Assembly (NCBI GenBank): GCA_037833965.1
Contig: AP031352.1
Location: forward strand, 18,332,501 to 18,396,500
From: Marchantia polymorpha subsp. ruderalis
Lineage: Eukaryota > Streptophyta > Marchantiopsida > Marchantiales > Marchantiaceae
Direction of reading: 5' to 3'
DNA: 64,000 nt
Shown: in pieces, positions 24,141-35,976 of the stretch
Layout: every line of letters begins with the position of its first letter
Numbering within the stretch: the first letter of the stretch is position 1
Made by a program: the position numbers and the translations under genes
The notes under the pieces: model-generated
The model's input: the letters and a program-made list of their open reading frames with translations, nothing else
What the model was told of the DNA's origin: nothing
Database searches by the model: none

Positions 24141-27100
24141 ATGTTGGCTTTGGAGACAATGGCGGAAGAAGAAATCACAGGCAGCACCAAGTCACAGGCA
24201 AGGCAAACCCAGGATGATGGATCTTCAGAAGCTGACCTCCGGCCAACTCAGAACGATGGGTTGGGTAGGGATAGCCGTGGGAAAGCGGAAATTAATAATG
24301 CAGTAGGGTCATCGCCTCATTTAAGTGACAGTAAGGTGAGTGTGTTCGCAGTCAGATTCTCCAGTATGTTCGAAGCAGATTTGTCGGACACGAGAAATAA
24401 TTCCCGACACCAGCACAGATACGAACATATGATAAGTATATGGTGACATATTTTCTACGGTTGTTGTGCAGAGTGTTGATAGCGAGGCTGTAAAGTTGGC
24501 GTACGAAAAACGGCTTGATGCACTCCAACAACAACTACGGGTACCTCCTCAACTCCCTCGCAGCAAGTTCACTAAACTTATGGAGTGAAGGCATTAAAGA
24601 TGGTAGCTCTACATTATGTTGATTGATCTTCAGTTTATCCAGTTATATAAAGAAGACGTAGATAACCAGCCCAACAATAGTCCGCTTGATAATGAATGGG
24701 TAGTGTCGCAGAAGAACGGCTGGACAAGTCTATTCATGATTAGACTGGAACAGACACGTGACTGCGCAGCTATCTCTTCAGCATTCGTCCTTTTGACTTC
24801 TTGTCGATTGCCGGGCGTAGGCTAATATTATCATGCATTGTCCAGGTGCGAGACTCGACTATGGTGGAGTTGGCAGATGAGAATGAAAGCCTCAGCAGAG
24901 CTTTATCAGAGCTGAAAGTCGTTGTGAAGGAAACAATGACAGAGCGAGAGCGCCTTGCAGATAAAATAAAGCAACAACAGAAAACTCTTCAGAGTATGCA
25001 GGCTTCTTTTCGACAAGCCGAGGAAGAGGCAAGTTCAGCTGAAAAGACGTTCTTACTTTGCAGAGAGTTACCAGAGCAGCCTTGCTGTCGAAAGACTGAG
25101 TCAGACCTTGTATTGGGCAAGAATGTTTTAAGTGGGAACAGAGCAGGAAAATAAGAGGAAGGTTTCTGACTATCAAGCTAGTAGTGAGCATATTTGTGAA
25201 CTCTTTTGATTGAGTTCCAAGTTGAATGGACATTGAGGACTGAGCATATGACAATATCAAACTCTGAACACATGTGTCCTCAGAAAAGTTCAATTCAGTA
25301 CCTTCAGTTCATGTGGTTTAGCTGATGCATTATATGGGCCAACATGTCTCAAGCGTCTGATCCAGTTTAGAGGTTAGATAAAATAAAGTTAAAGAATCAC
25401 AAGTATAGTAGTGTCGCAGCCCCAACAATATAATTGTCCTGGCTCAGTATCTATTTGGTTGCTCGCAGGTTGCCGGTGCTAGACGAGAACTCAGCGAAGC
25501 TAAAAGGGATGCAAGCGATGCAAGGAGAGAAGCTAATGAAGCCAAGAGGGATGCAAATGACGCCAGAAGAGAAGCTACCGAGGCTGGCGTGGCTTTAGCT
25601 GATGCAAAGGCAGAGGTGTGGGCTATAAGAGAAGCTGCCAAAGGAAAAGCTCTGGGAGAAGATGAAAGAAGAGAGTTGGAAGGTGCTTTGAGGGCTCTTT
25701 CTTCCTCTTCGCAAAGGGCGGCCCAAGAGGCCGGACTGTGGAAGGAAAAGGCTTCTTCGTGGAAGGGAAGGGCAGAGTCTCTGAATGAGGAACTAGAGAA
25801 CAAAGCCAAAGCTCTTGCCTCTGCAGAAAATGAATTGGCGCTGGCTCAACAGTATGTAAAAGATGCAGGATCCCAAATTCAAGAAGCCAAGCATAACCAG
25901 GAAGTGGTACGTTTAATCAAAGAAAGTACCATGTTTACAGAGTTGTCACTAAGAGAGTACAGCCTACTTTTTCTGATCAGTTCTGAGATCGAGTTTTGTA
26001 ATATATTAGAACATTGAGTAGCAAATCTAACCTTCTCATGAATCTAAAAATGTAATGCTAGGCAGAAACTGCTCTTGAGCAACTGCGACAGGAATCTGAT
26101 TTACGGGCACAGAGATTCAATGTAGCAGTAAAAGCAGCCGTGGGGAAGATTCAGAGTGTAAGTTGAAAGCTTTATCATATCCACCTCCGTATTCGTTCCT
26201 TTCTCTGTTGTGATGATTTAAGTAGGATGTAGATCAGAATTGTATTTCCCTTGGTACGTAGTTTGTGAGGTTGTGCTTGTCCACATCACTATGATATGTC
26301 AGCCTGAAAGTAGGTCTTGTTAGGTCATCCGATCTACTCGCATCTCCTTGCAAGTTTATGGATGAACGGTGAGCCTATAAGAGGCGAAGAAAATTCAAGA
26401 CATTGGAGCTCATTAAAGCGAACGATTCTGATTGACAGGAGCTGGAAAGAGAGCGAGATATGGCATTGCAGCGCATTGAGGCACTTCAAGTTGAGGCTGA
26501 TGGTCAAGCGAGTAACTTGAAGGAAGCCAACGTGAGATGCATTTACAAATTTCAAATTTAAGTTTTATTGACTAGCACTGTTATATTGCGTAAGTCGTTC
26601 AATATCTCAAAGATTTGCCACTATCACAGAGAACGAGTCAATAATTCGTAAGCTGTTGGACTTGTAGGAAGCTGTTAGTGCAGCTATGAAAAATCTTGAA
26701 GATTCAAGGACAAGGATAAGTGAGTTGGAGGAGGTGAAACAGGAGGCAGATGAGAAGATAACGAAACTCCAGGAGCAGGTGGATTATTGGCAGACGACAG
26801 CAGAAACTGCAGGAAAAAGGATGGATGTCTCCCGTGAAGTCGCTGAGAGTCTTACTAACAAGGTCTGGAACTACTCTAACTAGACATTATCTCCATTCGC
26901 TCATAGGCTCTTTCATGAGGTTCCGTTTGAGGATTGCCAAGCTTGCACGAAAGTGCTTGTTGCACAAAAGTTTAGAAGATCTTTCTCCCTTTTCTTAGAT
27001 TTCTCGCTAGATATGATAGTCATGTGTCTCTTTCGTGTGAGCTCACATCCTCATTTTATATTCGTTAATCAGGTGGTCAAGTTAGAGACTCGGTGCGATG

Positions 27101-29064
27101 AGCTGACTGCCGCGTCGGACTCGGCAATACGGAATGCCGCTATCATGGAAGCTTCTTTAAAAGCTGATATATCAAGGCTCAAGTCTGCTGTAGCGGCTGT
27201 ACAAAATGAAAAGCAATTGTTGCAGGTAAGCAAGCCTCTCTTTGAAACTATGCTTCCATGTGGTAAAATCTCATATAGACATTGACATGGTTCCTTCAGT
27301 CGTGAAGATTGGTTACTTCTGTAATTTCAGTGAAAAGAATCATAATTTCCAGTCTGAAAGTTCATAACGTGTATGTTGCTCCATGGACTGACAACGACCT
27401 TGTTCAGGTGTAAAGCGTTTCAGCTAAATTCATAGTTCTACAACTCTCAGTTACTTACTCTGCAGTCAAAACTATCTGATTTTAGCATTTTGAGTCGAAC
27501 ATATTTCAAATCTCTTCTTGTTCGTTCTTTAGGTGATGCATATGTACGAACTGCAGTAAGAAGCTTTCTGAATTGAATGAACGTACATTGAACGAAATTT
27601 TGAGTAGATGCAGTCCAAACTTGAACCTGCATTCTTCCAGTGATGATAGGAGAATTCTAACATCAAGGTCGTAATGGTGTGCTCAGTCTTGAACATGATA
27701 TAACATGGAAATTCTGAGGTATACAATTACAGTACATGCCGTGGGTACACATCTACTTCATCCATTGATTGGACTATCTTTATAATCGTAGAATTTCATA
27801 AGGAATAAGACCTATATTTATGCTGGAGGTCTCCTATCTTTTGTCATAAATGCCACTTCTTGTTGAAATGCCTGGCCAAAGAGAGTGTCTGCACTTGTTC
27901 TAACATTCTTATTTGAATATTGCTTATAGATTGAATCTTCAGAAAAGATCTTGAAGGCCACCGCTGAACAGATTGCCTTGAGGGCAAAACTTTCAGACCT
28001 TGAAGGGCAGTCCAGGATGTTGCGGGCTCAGACTTCTGACGAAGGTCCTGGACCAGTATCAAAGTTTCGCCAAGGACTTGATAACCTCGGTTTGGAGGGA
28101 ATCAGGGAGGAGCGTTTGCAACGGAAAGATAAACACCGCTACGGGGTACATGATTATCCTCCCATTTATTTTATCGCGCCATGAAATGTTATCCGATGAA
28201 TTCTTTTCTTCCCTTTCAAAGTACAAATGTAGATTTATCATCTGTAAGACTGAAAGTTTTCTGAAAATTGTATAACACCATTGACACCATTGAACACATT
28301 TCTTTCTGAACCATCATGTTTCTTCAGGCTTGTTTGGCATGAGAATGGAAAAGTTAACATCTAACTGTTAATTTCTATAAACTTGATGAAATACGGTGTG
28401 CCGTTCATTGTCTGACCTAATGACATGAAACATGGTTGACAGGACGTCGAAAAGAATGGTGATAAAAGAAGCAATAAGGGTTACAGTCAATCATCATCTG
28501 TTGGGTCTCACAATTATTTTCCCAATTCTTGGACATGGCTGCAAGATCACCAAGATTCTTTACCCCGTGGTCGGGTGTCACGACGGTCCCTTATTGTGCT
28601 CATTTACATTGTGGCTCTCCATATCATGGTAAGAAGTTGGATCATAAGTGGCTTCACGTTTTTCTACAGTTTTCAGGTCATTCTGTCTTATTTTTAAGAA
28701 ACTATGATGTTCTACCCTGTATAACTGCCCAGTAACAATTGCATACGTATTTAGAACCATATTCTTTCCATTATTATCAAGAGCTCCAAGAACAGATAAA
28801 GGGTAGTAAGTGTAGTAGGTAATTTAGTCCAAGTGTAGCGAGGGTACAATCATTAAGTGGCCTAAGGGTGTACACTCAGTCAAGAGCTTGTCTTAAATAC
28901 AAAACGAAGGTTGTGTGCGATCATATCTACCATGCTAATATACTCATAGAGAAGACTGATCCACTGCAATTTTCTGGCAGGTCATGGTTTCGTTTACGCA
29001 ACGATCTCAAAACTGTGTGGACATGATAGGTGAAGCGATAGGTGGCAAACTTCCTGGGAGGTGA
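24141..29064 (+). CDS. Golgin-like coiled-coil protein with C-terminal membrane anchor
   Basis: Eleven exons: 24141-24335, 24472-24540, 24846-25028, 25469-25906, 26062-26157, 26439-26531, 26668-26862, 27073-27225, 27930-28145, 28443-28628 and 28981-29064. They give 635 residues, or 629 if the start is the ATG at 24159, which has a better context. All ten introns are phase 0; intron 3 has a GC donor (AG|GCAAGT). Residues 1-65 are polar. About 66-530 is a Glu/Lys/Ala-rich coiled coil with ARREL, AKRDA and ARREA repeats. A single hydrophobic segment at about 595-613 contains Tyr601 and His606, the Y-x4-H pattern known from the membrane segment of golgin-84, CASP and giantin. A short 22-residue tail follows. 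I infer a Golgi tethering protein of the plant golgin-candidate type; the N-terminus does not match the usual one, so the family call is tentative while the gene model is firm. Confidence 0.78.
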
Positions 29065-30296
29065 AAATGACAGTAAATTGATTATTGGAGGAAGGTGCTC
29101 GACCCATTTCCAGACAGTAATTTGTGAAATCGCCTTAGTTGCCACATGTATAGATGAAAGAAAAAAGGAGACATTTAGATTCTTAACAGCTTGTCTCCAT
29201 ATCAGTTGGAGACTAGAATGCCAACATCTTGCTGAGGTTTCTTAAAGATTACAATTCAGGTCTTTTCTGGTACCAAGGCAATCCAAGTTACTTGGTTATA
29301 GGTACCGCTTCTTTGTAATCAATACTTCGTAGCACAACCCGTAGGAGATGGGTTGGACGTGCAAGCCTGTCAGTAGAATCTTCATTGTCTTGTGTCTAAC
29401 CTTGGAAGCTAGTGCCTTTTTGGCAAAGATATTGGTGAAGTTTTCCCTTTTGAGAACGATTTCTCAGGTAAAATGAAATCAGGAGCAAGTTATAGACTCA
29501 GAGGATATAGTGAAGAGAGAACGTGTATGCACACGGCCGGTACATTCTGGAACGATGTGAGAGGATCAACAACTCTTGTGCTTGCCTCTCAGAACACTTA
29601 TGAAGCACGATCACGGCAGTTATCAGAAATTTACCAAATGTTTAATTCTATTAGAGTTGCAACTTGTGTCATACAACATCTAGTAGTTTAAGAGAGGACG
29701 AGGTCCAGGATTCATCAACACGCTCTGTTTGGATTCATATAAAATATATGCCACCCTCTTTATATGAGAAGCCTCCGGAGTGTTTTTACTTGTCAATATT
29801 CTATTTCAGAAATCAATTCTCTAGGCTTAGCACCTGAGCTTTACTGCAGATCCGGAAACAAAGGGAAGTCATCGCTGTGAAGTCAGCGAGTGAACGTTGA
29901 AGGCACTTAAGTCCATATAATAGTGATGCTTGTACTAAACAGATGTATTCAGATTAAAATGTATATCGGGTCCACGAAATTGTTGTTAAAGAGTGAAGAA
30001 CCATGCATCGGAGGGTGGTTCTCTCACATGTGGAGTGCACCAATCGACCGAATGTTGGCAGAAAAGTTTATGGTATCCAAGCAAAACTGTTGTGAGAAAC
30101 TGATATACAGTTGGTATGTCCTTCACAGTCGTGCACACGAATTCATCAATGCAACTGTTATGCACAAACCCAGACTTCCACACATGGAAGTAGAGCATCA
30201 CTTATTCAAAAAACTTGTTCCATCACCGCTTTGATGGTCCACTAATTTACATGTGGTGCAGCCGTGCGATAAACGAGAAAAGAGTACAATGTCTGG
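29065..30296 (+). other. 3' flank between converging genes
   Basis: This lies between the stop of the golgin-like gene and the stop of the minus-strand YAE1 gene, so both 3' UTRs must be here. No other coding is recognised; a 103-codon frame near 29923-30234 lacks any recognisable feature. Confidence 0.4.
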
Positions 30297-31612
30297 TTAG
30301 ACAGGGAAAGGACTTAGTTTCACAACGAAGGGCTTGAACTCTATCTCTACTTTGCCTTGCAGCAGCTCAAGTCTGTTGCGTGGTCTAGATAGACTGTTCA
30401 TATCATAGGTGTCAACGTTTTGAGCAGAATTCAAGTCTGATACCATCTTGTTAGATGCATCCGCGCAGGAAAAGTCGGCCTTTTCCTTTTCGTCCGTCGT
30501 TGATGCATCACCAGGGCTTCCGCTTGACGTACAAGATGTTCCAGCCTCGAAAGTCTTACCTGACCTTGTTGCCTTCTCTGCCTCTGGCTCTAAGCTCAGC
30601 CGTTGCATGTCACAATCTTCTCTTCCGCCGCAACATCCACTTGACGTGCTCTCGGTTTGAGGAGAAGCAATGACGATATTTGAGTTCTCGGTAGTGACAA
30701 TTTGCACCCCTTCTTGGCTGCCAGTTGTTCCCTTCCTCAAAATAGTTTCTTCGTAAAAAATGCGCATGGCATCGGTTGAAGAAATGCTCGAAATTGAAGT
30801 ATTCAGACTTTCAAGTCGATTTGTTGCATCTTTATCAGTGAGAAGCGACTCCTTCAATGCAGGGCTCAGCGCTGCGAAGGCACTGCCACATCCCACAGCT
30901 TCGACCATCAGTTTTCCTTGCAGTGATGCCTCATCCGATGAAGAATCCTTCCACTAGTAAGAGTTACACAGTTAAACAAAGAATCCCAAGGATGCCAGGA
31001 CGTACGCCACTACACTAAATAGATTGAGCTGTGATAAGGTCATACCCAACAGGAAAGAAGACAAGAGAACAGCAGCCCCAGAAGAAAGCTCGTGCCATAC
31101 AAAGTTCACAGCAATCTAGACAAAGCATAGAAAAAATTCGGCATCTGAGAGGAAGAACCTTGTGGCCCCGCGGGCCAGTCCCCAGTTGTATCCAGCGACG
31201 ACAGCTTCCTCGAAGCCGACGTTGAATCCTTCTTGCGCTTTAGACTCTTTTCCTGCGCTTATACCATCCCGGTAGCCCAGCTTTCATCCGATCAAGGATT
31301 TCACAATTTTCAATCCCCATTCCACAGGGAGGAAGAGAAAAAGTAATCACCCGTGGACCATAGACAAAGCCCCGAGCGAGGGGTCACCGTCACCGGCAAA
31401 ACTGATACGGCCAAGTGAAATCAATTCAATCTGTTGCATACTGACACTAAATTGATGAAGGATACTGTATGGAACTGATTCCGCCGAGCCTCCCATTCTC
31501 TAGCCAGATCCGCGTCGGTCTGAGACGAACGCCCCACGACACCAGCATCATCGTCGTCTGCTCCCCACACATCGTCCTCAAACTCTCGACTCTCGGACTC
31601 GGAAGAACCCAT
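30297..31612 (-). CDS. YAE1: YAE1 domain protein, adaptor for cytosolic Fe-S cluster delivery
   Basis: Exons on the minus strand are 31612-31466, 31280-31159 and 30882-30297, giving 284 residues. An in-frame stop lies just upstream of the start ATG. Exon 2 encodes the deca-GX3 motif: Gly at 51, 55, 59, 67, 71, 79, 83 and 87, in LGYRDGISAGKES and GFNVGFEEAVVAGYNWGLARG. Exon 1 ends with EWEARRNQFHT, typical just before that motif, and exon 3 continues SAFAALSPALKE. In yeast and animals YAE1 pairs with LTO1 and recruits the cytosolic Fe-S targeting complex to ABCE1/Rli1. The N-terminus is acidic (DDVWGADDDD) and the C-terminal half is Ser/Thr-rich and variable. The exon 2/3 join (AG|T, Ser) was chosen because it restores the family pattern. 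It is divergent with the kinase gene. Confidence 0.85.
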
Positions 31613-33077
31613 TCCACGCTCACTGGCTCACAGGCTCGCAGCCAGAATCGTCGGAGACGCAGACTCGGACCTCGATGACACAATCTCGTCGATTTGTCGA
31701 ACCAGCAGCATCCCTAAATCTCGACTTCCCTGACATTGAGATTCAGGACCTTCGTTCCGCTGGACAAGTGGCAGGCTTCAGCAGTCAGCACAGCAGAGAC
31801 TTAATTCCTGCCCCGACCGCGACACTCTAAGAGTCGCGGCTCTCCATTCGTTCGCTTGCCACGACTCATTCACCGGCGCTCCACGTTCTGTCGCGTCGCG
31901 CCGCACAATCCATGTATTTGGGGACCCCTGCAAGCCAAGACGGCGCGATGAACGTCCCGTCGGAAAAAAATTATAAGGATGGACGTGGTCGACTCGACCG
32001 GTGACCTCGGTGGTCGGCGATTCTAGTACAGTTTGCAGCCGGTGAGAATTTCATAAACTCCACTGTGCAGTATGCTCTGGTAATCAACCGTGGCTTCGAA
32101 TTCACTGTCAGTGATTTATTTATTTATATATTTATGGCTGCCGTCCCGCTTTGATATCGAGGCACTCCGTCTGCGGCATCGATGGATGTTGGTCGAGAAG
32201 CGAGAAGCGAGAATCCTGCTGAATCGTGAGAGCTCCGTCTCTGCTGCTGCTGCTGCTTCTTCTTCTTCTTCGTCAAGAGCCAAGGTTGTCGCAATCGTCG
32301 CACTGAATTCTCAATTTGCCAATCTCGGAGCTCTACCCTACCCTAGATTCGTCCCGATTTGCTCGACTGGAGTACGCGAATTGCTGTGCTCTCTCTGTCA
32401 CGTGAGTTCTATTCGTGGAGTCGAGGTTTGCTGTTTTCTCCGTGTGGAAATCTCGTGAAGCTATGAAAGAAGTTGGCACTCTGGTTTCATCGTTCGATTC
32501 TCAGTGGGTCGTTAGAATCGGAAGTGCGCGTGTTCCACGTGCACCAGAATTAATCAGGGATAACGTGAACTGCAGTTGGGAACGACGAGGAGCCTCGTAT
32601 TCGCGGCGGGGGAAGGATGAGCGCCAGGTGGTCTGTAGATGAGCTTTTGAACTTGAATAAGATCAGGCGGAGCTGGAGGTAGCACTTTCAAATCGAGGAG
32701 ACGTTGTGAACGGAGCGTTGTGAGGCCCATTTTCGAAGTGATGTCAAAGCGCTGTCAACGTTAACATTGGGAGCCGCGAATTCGATCGGCTGTTATGGGC
32801 GGCAATTTCGTTTGGAATTCATTGTTTTCTTTGGCACACGAGAGAAGAATTCAAGAGTTTATGCCATGGTGGAGTTTTTCATCCACCCGAGGAACATCTG
32901 GATGTCTCTCCGGGCGTGATTGTTTTCCCATAGGCCAAACTTGATGTTCGGGGTCGTGCTTTGTGAGCTTCCTGTCAACATCGCTCAACCGGACGACTTT
33001 CAGTGCTGTCAACTGCCCCACGTAATTTCGTGTATGCTCTTTTCAAGACTAGTGGATTTCCCCAAAACCAAAGCGGG
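31613..33077. promoter_or_regulatory. Shared upstream region of divergent YAE1 and kinase genes
   Basis: These 1.46 kb separate two start codons pointing away from each other, so both promoters and leaders lie here. The part near 31700-32000 is GC-rich. CTG and CTT triplet repeats occur near 32238-32272. No conserved motif is certain. The last 44 bp carry an upstream frame overlapping the kinase start. Confidence 0.5.
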
Positions 33078-33081
33078 ATGA
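33034..33081 (+). promoter_or_regulatory. Upstream ORF overlapping the kinase start codon (ATGA)
   Basis: A 15-codon frame starts at 33034. Its stop TGA (33079-33081) overlaps the main ATG (33078-33080) as ATGA. Such a stop-start overlap can couple termination to reinitiation or can lower initiation. Whether the transcript includes it is not known. Confidence 0.5.
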
Positions 33082-35976
33082 AACGCAACCATTGTAGCGA
33101 GCTCTGGGACTTCGAAGACGAACTTGTCGACCGGAATGGAGATGTCACGAAACCCACAATAGTTCTTGGAGTAGATGGAGGGGCCACCACCACGATTTCC
33201 ATCTGCTTGTCGTCATCGACTCCCGCTGCCCATCCCAATGTCGTCGCGAGAGCTGTTACAGGCTCATCCAACTTCAACAGCGTTTCAGGTCAAATATGTT
33301 CGAAATCAGCAGAATTTTGAGCAAAATCACGGCTGTAAATTCCAGTGTCGGACCAGAGTCCGAAGATTCTCAGGCACTGAACGCTAAGCTTTGATGTTAT
33401 GGATTTGCAGAAGAAACGGCAAAGCGGGCTCTTGAGCAGTCCATGGCGGAGGTTTTAATGCTATCTCGAGTTCCGCGAGTGGATGTACGAGTGGTTTGTT
33501 TGGCTCTTTCGGGAGTGAATTCTCCTCCAGATGCGGAGCGTGTCCTTTCCTGGCTTCGGTAAGGTCTCATTCTTATATCATGAATGCAGTGACTACTCCT
33601 CCGGATGCAGAGCGTGTCCATCGCGGTAAGGCTCAACTCCACAGGCTCCACTCCACTCCACTAAGCTTCGTGCGGATGCTGAGCGTGTCCTTTGCTGGCT
33701 CCGGTTAGGGCTCATTCTCTTCAGTCTTATCTAGTTCCGAAGAGCTTTTTTTTTGCGCAAACTTTCGCAGAACCATCATTTAATAATACTCCTCGCCATA
33801 TGGAAGCCTCGATTGCGTGCCGGAGCGTTTATAGTAGAATTAAATGTAAAGTAGATGATATCTTTGGAAATGAAGAATTTCCAATAAAAACGTGGGCGAT
33901 TGTATTGTGGAATATCACTGGGAATGTCAGAGAGGAGTTTTAGCGCACTAATAGTAGATCTCGGAGTTCACCGTGCTTGGAAACTCATAACATAACATAA
34001 CATGTTACTCCTGTCACTTTGAACAGCAAAATGTTTTTGTCGTTTGAAGAGAATTCCAGTCTTGATCTTTGATCTATCAAGTTGTGGACGAGGGCTGGTA
34101 CTCATGAACAGCTTGCTGATGAACGTACGACAGTCGGTGATTTTACTGGATGCTTCTGATGGAGCCGTTGAGTTTTCTCTCACTCTGTCGTAAAAGTGTC
34201 TTGCAGGGAAATTTTTCCGTGCGAAAGCACGAAGTGTTACGTGTACAATGATGCAGTTGCTGCCCTCGCTAGTGGAACAGCTGGGAGGAAATATGGATGT
34301 GTTCTCATAGCTGGCACTGGAACGATCGCTTATGGTTTCAACGAAGATGGGAAGATGGCACGTGCGGCAGGATGTGGACCGTTGCTTGGAGATCAGGGCA
34401 GGTAGTTCACCATCCACGTTAATCTTTCTTTTTTAATTCGTTGTTTTTTATTTTAATTTCTTCATGACTGGAAGCGGAGTAGTAAATCTCTTCGTTATTT
34501 GGCAAACAAAACCTGCCATTAAATATGATCGTTTGAATTTGGTGTTTCAGTGGACACGCAATATCTTCGAATGCATTAGCTGCAGTGATGCGAGCTCATG
34601 ATGGACGTGGTCCTCCAACAACTCTCACCGCCGCTATTCTGAAGAAGTTAGACCTCACAACTCCAGAAGAAATAGTCGGGTAAGCAATTAGTTGCAACGT
34701 ATCTGAATAGTACTGGGTTCGTAAGCTGGAAATACCTTCTATGCAGAAACCTTTGGGAAATTATAGTTTAAACTTGAGCGGTTTCCGAGCTCAGCTAAAC
34801 TTATCTACATCCAACCTTTCTGGCAAGTGCTGATCTATTGTTGGACAGGTGGGTTTATGCAGATACTTCCTGGGCGCGGGTGGCGGCCCTGGTTCCCACC
34901 ATCAAGGCTTGTGCCAAGAACGGCGATGAAGTGGCTATCGGTATACTGGAAGATGCAGCCGAAGAGCTGGCGATCAGTGTGAAAGCTGTTGTTCGTGCCC
35001 TCAAACTAAGTGGCCATGGTATGTTTTAATCCCTCAACTCGAGTAAATACGGTGTAAATTAAGAGGTCTAGTATTTCGTTATTTAGGATCTAGTTGGCAC
35101 AAACGTTGACAACATTAATCATGAATGGAGGCATGGGATAACGGATTTCAAACCAAGGTGCTGTAACACCTTTGATCAACCCTTTAAATCCGGAATGTTT
35201 GTCACATCAGGGTCAAGCCCACTTACTTTTAGCATGAGGTCCTGTCCCGTGCATACTGTTAAGATGGGCTTATTTCTCCCTGAGGTCTAAATCTCTGCAT
35301 CTAAGAAGACACTGCGTAGGTTGAAGTCCATGTCTGCCGAGCTCCTGTAAAACCCACATTTGAAGTGTAATCTCGAAGAGTTCGTTGTCTATCTTTTTCC
35401 TTTTTTGATTTGTTTGAGCTGTGTGAAGATGGCAGCGAACCTTTCCCCTTCGTAATGGTGGGCGGGGTTTTGGAACACGAAGAAGGGTGGGATTTATGTA
35501 AGCCTCTCATCGCCAAAGTAACACAAGCATTTCCAGGAGTTCAGGCCATCCAACCGAGTGTAAGGATGATACTCCGTCTCATAGAACGACAAGAAGAGAC
35601 ATTTCTTTTACACAAACCGTATGTCGACAGTGAGGCTTGAGGAATAGAGTTGGAGCTTGCATATGCAACGGCACATACCAGAAGACCGTAGAATGAAGAT
35701 TATCGGTGGAGCTAGCATCTGGTTTGAGTTCCAAAATCTCAGGCTCCAGGGAAACTTGGCCCCATTCTAAGAATGCTGCACTAGTTCTGTGAAGACATGG
35801 GAGAGAATAGCCAACATGATATGTGCATGACTTCGTCTCGTGTTTCGCAGGTTGAGCCTGCTGTCGGTGCTGCTTTGGTTGCGTGGAGGCATAATCTTGA
35901 GGACTCTGGTTCAATCTTTTCTTCTGATTTTAAAGTTGATTCATTTTCAATCACTGTTGAAGGTGTAGTCTGCTGA
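33078..35976 (+). CDS. NAGK: N-acetylglucosamine kinase-like (BadF/BadG/BcrA/BcrD ATPase family)
   Basis: Seven exons: 33078-33288, 33411-33558, 34207-34401, 34551-34679, 34849-35018, 35429-35559 and 35851-35976. They join with matching phases into 369 residues (human NAGK has 344). The enzyme would phosphorylate N-acetylglucosamine with ATP to GlcNAc-6-phosphate, for salvage in the cytosol. Visible motifs are the N-terminal phosphate loop GVDGGATTT (31-39), NDAVAALASGT (134-144) with Asp135 at the expected catalytic position, the second phosphate loop AGTGTIAYGF (155-164), RAHDGRGPP, the W-Y-D-SWAR block, and VMVGGV near the C-terminus followed by EPAVGAA. All belong to the ASKHA fold. No targeting signal is seen. 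Intron 2 contains degenerate copies of the end of exon 2. Substrate specificity is inferred from family resemblance only. Confidence 0.88.
33531..33745 (+). repeat. 71-74 bp tandem repeat copying an exon end and splice donor
   Basis: The end of kinase exon 2 and its donor (atgcggagcgtgtcc ... cggtaagg) recurs in intron 2. Copies begin near 33605 and 33676, spaced 74 and 71 bp. Copy 2 keeps a good donor (CGGTAAGG, GT at 33626); copy 3 has CGGTTAGG. The duplications offer decoy donor sites. Confidence 0.75.

Noticed and set aside
30448..30957. Plus-strand frames opposite YAE1 exon 3
   Set aside because: The minus strand continues the YAE1 family pattern across two spliced exons; the plus-strand frames have no features.
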